This document shows positions 37,281 through 46,262 of a DNA stretch of 64,000 bases, piece after piece. A program made the position numbers and the translations under genes. Under the pieces are notes generated by a model. It was not told where the DNA came from. It saw only the letters and a list, made by a program, of their open reading frames with translations, and searched no databases. How positions within the stretch are numbered: the stretch's first letter is position 1; each line of letters starts with the position of its first letter. The DNA comes from Candidatus Terasakiella magnetica (GTDB lineage: Bacteria; Pseudomonadota; Alphaproteobacteria; Rhodospirillales; Terasakiellaceae), in assembly GCF_900093605.1 (NCBI RefSeq), contig NZ_FLYE01000034.1, forward strand, positions 186,001 to 250,000, given 5' to 3'.

Positions 37281-37409
37281 TATTGTTATCCCAATCGTTA
37301 TCGTTTTTTACAGTCTAACAGAGACTTAAATAAAAATCATTACGATTGCGAAGGCTAAATGTATCACCTATTTTAGGCAAATGTATCAATTGAAATTAAA
37401 AAGGGCGTC

Positions 37410-38138
37410 ATGTCTTCTCTTAAAAATAAAACAATCCTCATAACAGGTGCCAGCAGTGGGCTGGGTGAAGCCATGGCGCGCAAGTTTGCACCCTTAGGGG
37501 CTAATCTGGTTTTAGGGGCACGTCGCCTTGATAAATTACAATCATTACGTGATGAGCTTGGTCAAAACTGTCGCGCACAGTCTTGTGATGTCACTCAAGA
37601 AGATGATGTACAGGCCTTGGCAAAGCTTGCCATGGATGAATTTGGCTCCATTGACGTGCTTATCAACAACGCGGGTGTGATGCCTTTGTCCTTTTTCAGC
37701 GAGAAGAAAGTTGAAGAATGGAACCGCATGATTGATGTGAATATTCGCGGTGTTTTGCACGGCATTGCCGCTGTGATTGACCAGATGCATGAACAAAAGT
37801 CCGGTCATATCATCAATATCGCCTCAGTTGCGGGCCATGTGGTCACCCCCACATCGGGTGTCTATGCGGCAACCAAATTTGCCGTGCGTGCCATCTCAGA
37901 AGGTTTGCGCCAAGAATCACGCGGCTATTTGCGCACCACCATCATTTCACCGGGCGCAGTCACGTCTGAGCTCACCCAATCTATCAGTAATGAAAAGATC
38001 GCACACGGCGTGGGGAAACTTTATGAAGATGCCATTGATGCAGAAGCCATCGCCAAAGCCTGCCTGTATGCTATTGAGCAACCCGATGATGTGGATGTAA
38101 ATGAAATCATCGTGCGCCCAACCAAGCAACAGCTTTAA
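37410..38138 (+). CDS. Short-chain dehydrogenase/reductase (SDR)
   Basis: A 242-residue classical SDR. The cofactor motif TGASSGLG (residues 12-19), NNAG (about 87-90), catalytic Ser in NIASVAGH and YAATK (Tyr and Lys, about 152-156) are all intact. An Arg pair in the ARRLDKL loop after the second strand suggests NADP(H). The substrate is not predictable. Its stop interlocks in TTAA with the convergent PstS-like gene. Confidence 0.92.
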   Translation: MSSLKNKTILITGASSGLGEAMARKFAPLGANLVLGARRLDKLQSLRDELGQNCRAQSCDVTQEDDVQALAKLAMDEFGSIDVLINNAGVMPLSFFSEKKVEEWNRMIDVNIRGVLHGIAAVIDQMHEQKSGHIINIASVAGHVVTPTSGVYAATKFAVRAISEGLRQESRGYLRTTIISPGAVTSELTQSISNEKIAHGVGKLYEDAIDAEAIAKACLYAIEQPDDVDVNEIIVRPTKQQL

Positions 38139-39163
38139 TCAACAGAGAGTTTAAGTGCCCGACTTTTAAGGGCATTTCCCTGTTCATCCTGAATGGGGAT
38201 GAGTCCTTTTTCCACCAGATAACCCTCATTACCAACAGCCCCCATGCTCATAAACTCATCAACATAATCGCTGATTTGCGGCAAGGCATTGATATGTTCG
38301 TTTTTCACATAGAGAAACAACGGGCGGCTTAACGGGTAGCTTCCATCCAAAATGCTGTCAAAATCTGGTTTCACCCCTTCAACACTTAAGGATTCAATCA
38401 AGCCATTGCGCCTTTCCAAGGCGTTATAGCCCAAAACACCCAACGCATTAGGATTGTTTTTGAGGCGGCGCACGATCAAATCGTCATCTTCCCCGGCCTC
38501 AACATAAATCCCGTCTTCGCGCATTTCTCCGCATAAATGCATCTGTTTAGATGTGTCTTTTAAATCTTGATGGGCCGCAGACTGACAGCCTTTGATCATG
38601 ACTTCTTCCACAAAAACATCACGTGTTCCCGATGTGGGGGGCGGGCCAAAAACCTGAATGGTCTTATCAGGAAGGGAGCTATCAATATGAGACCATTTTG
38701 TATGGGGGTTTAACACCCATTGCCCATCAATTGGCAAGCGTTTTGCCAAGGCTTTCCATAACTGTTCGCGCGTCAGATTAAAACCTAATGAGCCCCGTGC
38801 CATAGCCATCATGATCCCGTCCCAACCGATCATGACTTCTGAAATATCTTTCACTTTATTATCTTGGCATTTGTGAATTTCCGTCACCTTCATGCGCCGC
38901 GATGCCGTCACAATATCGGGTGAATTTACCCCAATGCCCGAGCAGAACATTTTAATGCCCCCACCCGATCCGGTCGATTCCACAACAGGAGACGCTTGCC
39001 CGGTCTTGCGATGAAATTTTTCCGCCACAAAAGCAGAAAATGGAAAAACGGTTGAAGAGCCAACAATACGGATTGAGTCACGAAACTCACTATTGGCAAG
39101 TGCCAAACCACCTGTTTGAAAAGAAAGGACTGTCGCCGCAATCAGGAAAAGACTACGCATCAT
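38135..39163 (-). CDS. Phosphate-binding periplasmic protein, PstS-like
   Basis: A 342-residue secreted protein with a signal peptide (TGGLALA|NSEF). The mature part follows the PstS pattern common in alphaproteobacteria: RIVGSSTVFPFSAFVAEKF, ESTGSGGGIKMFCSG and GPPPTSGTRDVF, which line the phosphate site. No pstCAB genes are adjacent. Instead it precedes nothing on its strand and follows the HD-GYP regulator gene. It could feed a transporter elsewhere or act as a phosphate-dependent sensor or adhesin (inference). Confidence 0.85.
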   Translation of the reverse strand: MMRSLFLIAATVLSFQTGGLALANSEFRDSIRIVGSSTVFPFSAFVAEKFHRKTGQASPVVESTGSGGGIKMFCSGIGVNSPDIVTASRRMKVTEIHKCQDNKVKDISEVMIGWDGIMMAMARGSLGFNLTREQLWKALAKRLPIDGQWVLNPHTKWSHIDSSLPDKTIQVFGPPPTSGTRDVFVEEVMIKGCQSAAHQDLKDTSKQMHLCGEMREDGIYVEAGEDDDLIVRRLKNNPNALGVLGYNALERRNGLIESLSVEGVKPDFDSILDGSYPLSRPLFLYVKNEHINALPQISDYVDEFMSMGAVGNEGYLVEKGLIPIQDEQGNALKSRALKLSVD

Positions 39164-39215
39164 AGAAATACCGAATCAAAGTAATTTTTAAGAAAATTGA
39201 ATTATTGAGACGATA

Positions 39216-40289
39216 TTACTCTTCTTCGTCAGGGTGTTCTAGACGTAATGAGGTGATTTCGGGGATTATTTCAATGAAAACTGCCACTAAATGCGGATCA
39301 AAATGGCTTGCGGCATTTTCTTGTAAGAAAGAAAGCGCATTTTCTGTACTCCAAGCCTCTTTATAAGGGCGCTCAGAAGTGAGTGCATCAAACACATCAC
39401 AAATCGCCGCAATACGACCAGAAATGGGAATATCCTCACCTGATAACTGATTAGGATAACCACTCCCATCCCATTTTTCATGGTGACTTGCCGCAATTTC
39501 ACGCGCCATGGAGAGCATTTCACTATCAAAGCTACCGATGATATCCATGCCGATTTCCACATGTTTATTCATCACATGACGTTCTTCATCACTCAGGCGC
39601 GCAGGCTTGAGCAAGATATTATCCGGTATACCAATTTTCCCCACATCATGCATGGGGCTAGCTTGTAAAATCAGCTCTGCAAAAGCCTCCCCCAAACCTG
39701 CTTTTAAGGCGAGCAATTTACAGCTTTTACTCATACGCACCACATGGGCACCCGTTTCATTATCGCGATACTCACCCGCACGCCCTAAACGGCGCACCAC
39801 TTCTAACTGGGTTTCATGTAGTTCTTTAGTGCGTTTTTGCACTTCTGTTTCCAACACATCCGCGCGCACACGCTGGTTATTATAAAAAACCCGTGTTTCC
39901 AATAAATTGCGGATACGTTGAAAGACTTCCCATGGCTGAAATGGTTTGGTGAGAAAATCACGCGCGCCTGCTGCTAAGGCATTTTTATGGGTTTCAATAT
40001 CGGTTTGGGCGGTCAGAACCAGAATGGGCAGATAATCATCATCCCCCACCACCTCTTTTAAGGCGCCCATTACCTCAATACCATCCATATACGGCATACG
40101 GATATCAAGCAAAATCATATCGATCTGCTTGCTTTGATAAAGGCCAACGACTTCGCGTGAATCCGTTGTTGAGATGACATTATCAAAGCCTTCTTCTTCA
40201 AGAAGCTGTTCAAGCAACAAGACATTGACGGGTTTATCATCCACCACCAAAATACAACATTCTGATATTTTCTTTTCCATGTCAGTCAT
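39216..40289 (-). CDS. Response regulator with HD-GYP c-di-GMP phosphodiesterase domain
   Basis: A 357-residue protein: N-terminal receiver with phospho-acceptor Asp62 (MILLDIRMPYMDG) and conserved Lys in FLTKPF, a linking helix, then an HD-GYP domain with HDVGKIGIPDNILLKPARL and HHEKWDGSGYPNQLSGEDIP, followed by RIAAICDVFDALTSERPYK. All metal and GYP residues are present, so it should hydrolyse c-di-GMP when phosphorylated. It overlaps the upstream hybrid kinase gene by eight bases, which points to a cognate pair. Confidence 0.93.
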   Translation of the reverse strand: MTDMEKKISECCILVVDDKPVNVLLLEQLLEEEGFDNVISTTDSREVVGLYQSKQIDMILLDIRMPYMDGIEVMGALKEVVGDDDYLPILVLTAQTDIETHKNALAAGARDFLTKPFQPWEVFQRIRNLLETRVFYNNQRVRADVLETEVQKRTKELHETQLEVVRRLGRAGEYRDNETGAHVVRMSKSCKLLALKAGLGEAFAELILQASPMHDVGKIGIPDNILLKPARLSDEERHVMNKHVEIGMDIIGSFDSEMLSMAREIAASHHEKWDGSGYPNQLSGEDIPISGRIAAICDVFDALTSERPYKEAWSTENALSFLQENAASHFDPHLVAVFIEIIPEITSLRLEHPDEEE

Positions 40290-42615
40290 GTGTGGTGGCC
40301 CAAAGTTGCGTTAATTTTTTTCTAAATTCTCTCAGGTCAATCGGTTTGAAAAGATATTCATCAAACCCGGCAGCCATCGCGCGCCCTATTGTTGCCTGAG
40401 ACTTATCCGCGCTCAAGGCGAAAATAGGAGTTGAATTCATATTAGGTAATTGACGTATAGCCTTACACAGCTCTATCCCGTCCATATCATCAATATTTAT
40501 ATCCAGCACAATCAAATCCGGTGCTGTATCTCGTGCTATTTCAAGACCGCTTTTGCCCGTGTTGGTGACCACCATATCCAGATTATTCACCATGCTGGCA
40601 AATTGGGTCATCACATCACGGTTTTCATTATTATCATCGACAAATAAAACTTTGCGCACTTCATTAAGCTCAGACTGTTTTACATCGGCCTCAACGGCTA
40701 CTTTTTCCGTTTCTGTGGCAATGGGCATTCTCACCCAGAACGTGCTACCTTCATCAACAATACTGTCAAAACCAATGGTCCCGCCCATGGCCTCAACCAA
40801 TTGCTTAGTCAGCGTGAGGCCAATGCCTGTGCCTTCAATTTGTGAGTTTTCTGCACCCAAACGGTTAAAGGGCATAAAAATCTGATCTTTTTGTTCTGCA
40901 CGAATACCCGGCCCGTCATCACTCACTCTAAACTCAACCCAATGTTCATCCACTTGATGGGCTTCAAATTTAACAAACCCGCCAAGCTCATTATATTTAA
41001 TGGCATTAGACAGAATATTGAGCAGGATTTGTTTTAAGCGCGTGCGATCCACCCACAAAGAAATATCCAGTGCCCCGTTAAGATGAAGATCAATGTCTTT
41101 ATCTTTTGCCAAGGACTCGCTGATATCAAAACATTCTTCCATCAAGGAAGCCATATCAACAGGCTCAAGGGAAAGGTTTAAGCGCCCGGCTTCAATACGT
41201 GCCAGATCAAGCACCTCGTTAATCAGGTCCATCAGGTGATTACCCGCTGCCACAATCTGGCCGACCTGACTTTTCTGGCGCTCCACAAGCGGGTTTTTAC
41301 CACTCATGCCTAAGAGCTGGGCAAAGCCAAGAATGGCGTTCAACGGAGTGCGAAGCTCATGGCTCATGCGCGAAAGAAATTCAGATTTCGCTTGGTTTGC
41401 ATCATCGGCAGCATGGCGGGCGCGCTCTAGCTCTTTTTCGCGCCTTTTCTTCTCACTCACATCATGAATAACGCCAACCATACGTACCGCACGGCCTTCG
41501 GTATTGCGCACCACATCGCCTTGTTCATGGACCCAGCGCACCGTCCCATCGGGCCAAAGCACACGATGCTCACAATCAAAATGTTCGCCTTTTTTGAAAC
41601 ATTTGATGAAAGCCTGATAGACATAATCACAATCTTCAGGATGGACCCAATCGCGAAAACGCTGCGTGCGCTCTTCAACCCCATCATTGATTATTCCCAA
41701 TAAAGGGAAAACCTGATCGGACCAAAAAAGTTTATCCTCTTCAATATGCCAGTCCCATGTACCGATTTTGGCAAATTGCTGGCTCATACGCAGGCGTTCT
41801 TGGCTACGCTTTAAGGCATTTTCGGCGCGCACCCGCTTAGAAATATCACGTACCGCCCCAACAAAATATTTACCATCAGGCAGGTTCAGCTCTGAAACAG
41901 ACAAGCTCATCTCAAAGGTCTCACCGTCTGAACGCCGCCCCCTTACCACACGCCCCGTGCCAATAATGTTGGCTTCAGCTGTTTGATGGTATTTTGCTAA
42001 ATAATCATCATGTTTGGAGGCAAAAGGCTCTGGCATTAACATTTTAATGTTGCGACCAATAACATGTAGGGCCTGATAGCCAAACATATTCTCAGCAGCA
42101 TTGTTCATATCTTTAACGATTCCCTTGGAATCGATGGTGATAATACCTTCAAGGACAGTCTCAAAAATTGCACGGTGTCGCAGTTCACTTTCGCGCAAAG
42201 AACGTTCTGTCGCTTTATATTCTGTAATATCGCTGAGATAGCCAACCAGCCCGTCAAAACTCCCATCGGAGCTTTGCAAGGTGCGCACATCATCCATCAC
42301 CCAGATATACTCGCCATCTTTTTTGCGCAGGCGGTATTCATGGATCTGGTGACCATGATCAAATAGGGATTGAATATCACTTAAGACATACTGTTGGTCA
42401 TCGGGATGGATGATCTCCATCCTGAAAACAGAATTATCAATAAAATCTTCAGGTGCCCAGCCCGTTAGGTCAGTGATATTGGGGCTGATATAATCAATGC
42501 CATAGTCCCAATATTCCTGACAGTGATACATCACTGCCGGACCACGTTCCAAAATGGAACGGATTTTACGATCACTTTGACCTTGTGCGTTTTTATCAGG
42601 CACTTGTTCAGCCAA
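40282..42615 (-). CDS. Hybrid sensor histidine kinase with three PAS domains
   Basis: A 777-residue kinase without a transmembrane segment, hence a cytoplasmic sensor. Domains in order: PAS (about 20-135), PAS (145-265), PAS (275-390), dimerisation/phosphoacceptor with His419 in SHELRTP, ATPase with N box (LSNAIKYNE), G boxes (DDGPGI, GTGIGL), and a C-terminal receiver with Asp705 (LIVLDINIDD). The signal may be redox, light or an aromatic ligand, but no cofactor residue can be named. It forms an operon with the HD-GYP regulator, linking it to c-di-GMP turnover. Confidence 0.93.
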   Translation of the reverse strand: MAEQVPDKNAQGQSDRKIRSILERGPAVMYHCQEYWDYGIDYISPNITDLTGWAPEDFIDNSVFRMEIIHPDDQQYVLSDIQSLFDHGHQIHEYRLRKKDGEYIWVMDDVRTLQSSDGSFDGLVGYLSDITEYKATERSLRESELRHRAIFETVLEGIITIDSKGIVKDMNNAAENMFGYQALHVIGRNIKMLMPEPFASKHDDYLAKYHQTAEANIIGTGRVVRGRRSDGETFEMSLSVSELNLPDGKYFVGAVRDISKRVRAENALKRSQERLRMSQQFAKIGTWDWHIEEDKLFWSDQVFPLLGIINDGVEERTQRFRDWVHPEDCDYVYQAFIKCFKKGEHFDCEHRVLWPDGTVRWVHEQGDVVRNTEGRAVRMVGVIHDVSEKKRREKELERARHAADDANQAKSEFLSRMSHELRTPLNAILGFAQLLGMSGKNPLVERQKSQVGQIVAAGNHLMDLINEVLDLARIEAGRLNLSLEPVDMASLMEECFDISESLAKDKDIDLHLNGALDISLWVDRTRLKQILLNILSNAIKYNELGGFVKFEAHQVDEHWVEFRVSDDGPGIRAEQKDQIFMPFNRLGAENSQIEGTGIGLTLTKQLVEAMGGTIGFDSIVDEGSTFWVRMPIATETEKVAVEADVKQSELNEVRKVLFVDDNNENRDVMTQFASMVNNLDMVVTNTGKSGLEIARDTAPDLIVLDINIDDMDGIELCKAIRQLPNMNSTPIFALSADKSQATIGRAMAAGFDEYLFKPIDLREFRKKLTQLWATTHD

Positions 42616-42670
42616 TTCAGATTATTCCTACCAATAACGCGATTATAGGTGGAATCTGAAAATAATTACA

Positions 42671-42697
42671 ATCCCCCATGTGAAATAGGGGATTTTA
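42671..42697. terminator. Weak hairpin between moaB and the hybrid kinase gene
   Basis: ATCCCC (42671-42676) pairs with GGGGAT (42688-42693). On the minus strand only a broken T-rich stretch follows, so it would be a weak terminator of moaB. Confidence 0.4.
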
Positions 42698-42707
42698 GAT
42701 CAATCGT

Positions 42708-43244
42708 TTATGCTAAATGCTCATTCAGGCGTGGCATAAGTTCCACAAAGTTACATGGGCGTGTGCGTGCATCGAGCTGATGAACCAAAATGTCATCCCA
42801 CGCATCTTTCACAGCCCCGCTTGAACCGGGAAGGGCAAACATATAGGTCGCATTGACCAAACCCGCCATGGCGCGGGACTGAATGGTGGATGTTTTGATC
42901 TTTTGATAAGATAACATGCGGAAAATTTCGCCAAAACCGGGGATTTCTTTTTCAATCACCATACGAAAAGCTTCTGGTGTCACATCACGTCCTGTCACCC
43001 CTGTGCCACCTGTCGTGATAACCACATCAATCTCAGGATTATCAGACCATGTGCGCAACTGTTCTGCCAGCTCGTTACAATCATCTTTCATGATCAAACG
43101 TTCATAGACTTTATGGTTTGCACCTTCAATGCGCGCGGCCAACGTATCGCCGGATTTGTCATTTTCAAATGTGCGTGTGTCTGAAACGGTGATGATTGCA
43201 ATGTTAAGCGAAAGGAACTCGCGTTCCCCATGGATTTGAGACAT
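42708..43244 (-). CDS. moaB: Molybdenum cofactor biosynthesis protein MoaB
   Basis: A 178-residue MogA/MoaB-type protein that adenylylates molybdopterin. It contains SLNIAIITVSDTRTFENDKSGDTL at the N terminus, the TTGGTGVTGRDVTPEA loop and the AMAGLVNATYMFALPGSSGAVKDAW ending. The start ATG has AGGA eight bases upstream. It follows slt with a 12-base gap, third in the uracil-DNA glycosylase, slt, moaB series. Confidence 0.93.
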   Translation of the reverse strand: MSQIHGEREFLSLNIAIITVSDTRTFENDKSGDTLAARIEGANHKVYERLIMKDDCNELAEQLRTWSDNPEIDVVITTGGTGVTGRDVTPEAFRMVIEKEIPGFGEIFRMLSYQKIKTSTIQSRAMAGLVNATYMFALPGSSGAVKDAWDDILVHQLDARTRPCNFVELMPRLNEHLA

Positions 43245-43256
43245 GAGATTATCCTG

Positions 43257-45056
43257 TTATTTTTTTGCCATCTCGATAGAAGATGCATCTTGTCCTTTAT
43301 AGATCGGCCATGAACCAGATGCAATTGCGTCTAAAGTCGGAACCTCTTGGCCCATACGGTCGCGATAAATCCAGAAATTGGTCAAGACACGCTCAATAAA
43401 GATACGGGTTTCGCGCGAAGGAATACTTTCAATAAATAAAAGCGGATCATCTTGGTACTTCACCCCGCGCTTCCATTTATTGAGGTTCCCCGGTCCGCCA
43501 TTCCACGCGGCTGTCATTTGAAACAGATCGCCATTAATGGCATTTTCATTGAGCAACATATTGATATAGCGCTGACCAAGGCTGATGTTGGTTTCCGGCT
43601 CAAACAGTTTCTTGCTCCAACGCATGCGGCGATCGCGTGCCACAAAGCTGGCTGTGCCGGGCATCAATTGCATCAGGCCTTTGGCCCCGGCATAGGATTT
43701 TGCCTTGGGGTTAAAACCTGATTCTTGGCGCATCAAAGCAAAGATCAACGCACGATCCACTTTATAGCCCACTTTAGGCTGCCATTTTGGCATGGGATAA
43801 AGCGCTGCATCAGGAACGTTGTGCCCTTTGCGCGCCAATTGTGAGGCCAAACGCATGGAAAAAGACGGCATGTTACTACGCATCGCCACATTTAACATGG
43901 CAACACGGGCTTCATCATCGGCCTTTGAATAAGATTTGCGAAATTCTTTTTCCGCCATCTCATCTTGGCCAACCTGCAATAAAGCCAGTGCACGACGCCC
44001 AGAGCGCTGTGTTTTCAATGTAGAAAGCGCATCATGGTTCAGGTCTGGCATATGCCAATTAAAGACGGTTTCATAACCTAATGAACGGTTTGCCAACTGC
44101 CCATAAAAGGTGCGTGGATAGCTTGCGGCTTTTTTAAGCCAGTCATTAACCTGTTGGGGTTTGCGCTCTAATAAATAAGAACGTGCCGCCCAATAAGCCC
44201 CCGCAGACATCATCCAGTCAGAAGAATAACCAGATTGTGTAACTTTTTCAAAATGGCTGGCTGCTTGTTGTAATTTACCCATGCGCCACGAGGCCAAACC
44301 CGCAATCCAATGGGCTGTGGGGATATATTTGCCAGAACGTTTCACCGCTTTAAGTGACCATTCATAGGCCCATTTATCCAGACCATCAGCGTAATAGCCC
44401 GCCGCCAGCCATGTGCGCGCCTGATCAATTTGACCCCGGTGCAGCAATTGATGAACTTCTTTAGTGCGCAACAAGCGCTTAACCGATTTGGTCCAGCCTT
44501 TTCGCGTATAATAACGCATCTTGCGGGTATAGCCTGCCGCCTTGCGCGCCTTGGCTTTACTTAAGCGTTTGCGTGGAGAATAAACTTTTGTCGCATGACC
44601 TGTGGCATCATAACCCGACCCACTAAGATATCGCCCCGTTGGAGCTTGCGGGTTCAGCGCATTTTTAGGGCGGCGTTTTTTTGCCAGTTTATAAATCTGT
44701 TTTGCTTGGGGGTGATCGTGATATTTCGCCAACCATTTGCGCAATTCTTTATAGCGCGAACGATATTTCGTGGGATGGAGATAACGCTGGGCAAGCACAT
44801 GGCCCATCAAGGTACGATCGGTGATTTTTGCAATCAGCTTGTCCGCTTTTTTCCAGTTCCCGCTTTCCTGCAAAGCAAAAACATCCTGATAAAGCGACAG
44901 GTTTTGATCGTCTAATTGGGCAACCACATCCAATTTATGAACTGCATCTTCTTCTAATGCAGCCAGTTGAATGTTGGACTCGCCCGCAAATGCAGTGGCG
45001 AAAACACCCATGGTCAGGCCGAATGCAACAACGGCGTCTTTAAGTTTGAATACCAT
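43257..45056 (-). CDS. slt: Soluble lytic murein transglycosylase
   Basis: A roughly 600-residue exported enzyme that cleaves peptidoglycan, leaving anhydro-muramic ends. A signal peptide (VVAFGLTMGVFATAFA|GESN) is followed by a long alpha-helical superhelix of repeats and then the lysozyme-like domain: catalytic Glu in MRQESGFNPKAKSYAGAKGLMQLMPGTA, then NISLGQRYINMLL and AAWNGGPGNL. The ATG at 45056 is chosen so that the signal peptide begins normally; an upstream alternative adds ten residues. Confidence 0.93.
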   Translation of the reverse strand: MVFKLKDAVVAFGLTMGVFATAFAGESNIQLAALEEDAVHKLDVVAQLDDQNLSLYQDVFALQESGNWKKADKLIAKITDRTLMGHVLAQRYLHPTKYRSRYKELRKWLAKYHDHPQAKQIYKLAKKRRPKNALNPQAPTGRYLSGSGYDATGHATKVYSPRKRLSKAKARKAAGYTRKMRYYTRKGWTKSVKRLLRTKEVHQLLHRGQIDQARTWLAAGYYADGLDKWAYEWSLKAVKRSGKYIPTAHWIAGLASWRMGKLQQAASHFEKVTQSGYSSDWMMSAGAYWAARSYLLERKPQQVNDWLKKAASYPRTFYGQLANRSLGYETVFNWHMPDLNHDALSTLKTQRSGRRALALLQVGQDEMAEKEFRKSYSKADDEARVAMLNVAMRSNMPSFSMRLASQLARKGHNVPDAALYPMPKWQPKVGYKVDRALIFALMRQESGFNPKAKSYAGAKGLMQLMPGTASFVARDRRMRWSKKLFEPETNISLGQRYINMLLNENAINGDLFQMTAAWNGGPGNLNKWKRGVKYQDDPLLFIESIPSRETRIFIERVLTNFWIYRDRMGQEVPTLDAIASGSWPIYKGQDASSIEMAKK

Positions 45057-45207
45057 ATCTATTAAACGAATATCACAAAAACACAATATATTGTTATGTT
45101 GAGGAAATTCTGATAACCTTTTGATTTTAAAGGATGAAGTGATTGCCCTTAGCTATAAGGCACCAACCTAATATATTTTTACTAAAATCGCAAGATTCTG
45201 CGAAAAA

Positions 45208-46116
45208 TTAAAGTGTTTCCAGTTTTTCCACAATGGACAGCAAATCCCCCCATGCACGGCGTTTTTGTGCAGGTGAGCGCAATAAATAGGCCGGATGGAA
45301 AAGAGCTGTGGCTTGGGCCGGACGTGATAGGCCCGGTGTGGCATGGGTAAACCAGCGCCCGCGCAGGCGTGAAATCCCTTCATGATGACCCAATACCGCC
45401 TTGGCCGCCGCCCCGCCCAAAAGCACGATCATTTTCGGGTCCACCAATTCGATATGGCGCTCCAAAAATGGCAGGCAAACGGCAATTTCGCTTAAGGTCG
45501 GATTGCGATTTCCCGGTGGACGCCAAAACAAAACATTGGTGATATAGACATTGGAGCGATCCCCCAATTTTTCTTCCAAGCCACAAGACTGCAACATTTG
45601 GTCAAACAACTTGCCATTATCGCCTGCAAAAGGCACCCCTTGGCGATCTTCATCTGTGGCAGGGGCCTCGCCAATAAACATAATGTCGGCCTTGGGATTT
45701 CCATCGGCAAACACCGTATTCATGGCGGTTTTTTTCAAATGACAGCCTTCAAAAGATAAAACAGCCTCGCGCAACTGCTCCACATTCTTGGCATTTTGAG
45801 CAAGCTCAACGGCCATATGGACCATTTCGTCTGTGGCCTGTACCTGTTGGGCTGGCCCATTGGGTTGCGTTTTAGGTTTAGGCGAGAGTGACGCAGCACC
45901 TTGTGAAGGCGCTTGTTGTGGCGCCTGTCTGTTTGTTTGAGGGGCCTGTTGTTGAGCCTGAGCAGCTTTTTTAGCCTCCAACATCTGTGCAGACACAGCA
46001 TATCGATCAACGGATTCGCTGGTGATACATTCGTCCACCCCCATCTCCACATACCATTTTAGCAGGGCTTCGGGGTTCATTGGATCGTCAAAAGTCGTGT
46101 CTGAGTGCTGGTTCAT
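45208..46116 (-). CDS. Uracil-DNA glycosylase, family 4-like
   Basis: A 302-residue repair enzyme that removes uracil from DNA. The N-terminal 120 residues are a low-complexity Gln/Ala/Pro linker (AAQAQQQAPQTNRQAPQQAP). The C-terminal 190 residues are the catalytic domain: FEGCHLKKTAMNTVFADGNP, GEAPATDEDRQGVPFAG, TNVLFWRPPGNRNPTLSE, and TALFHPAYLLRSPAQKR. Motif 1 is usually GEAPG; here the last residue is Ala. The ATG at 46116 has AGGT upstream; 39 extra residues from a longer frame look non-coding. Divergent from the ETF-QO gene. Confidence 0.9.
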   Translation of the reverse strand: MNQHSDTTFDDPMNPEALLKWYVEMGVDECITSESVDRYAVSAQMLEAKKAAQAQQQAPQTNRQAPQQAPSQGAASLSPKPKTQPNGPAQQVQATDEMVHMAVELAQNAKNVEQLREAVLSFEGCHLKKTAMNTVFADGNPKADIMFIGEAPATDEDRQGVPFAGDNGKLFDQMLQSCGLEEKLGDRSNVYITNVLFWRPPGNRNPTLSEIAVCLPFLERHIELVDPKMIVLLGGAAAKAVLGHHEGISRLRGRWFTHATPGLSRPAQATALFHPAYLLRSPAQKRRAWGDLLSIVEKLETL

Positions 46117-46262
46117 AGAAGAATACCTAGCAAAAATAACAATAATTGAACAGAAAGGTTCACAAGTTTGTGCATTTTTTCTATGTTCGCCTGCAGAAAA
46201 GTGGTAATAATGTTCGCAAATAGAACTGTTCACTATGTAAACATTTTGGAAGGACCCTGACT

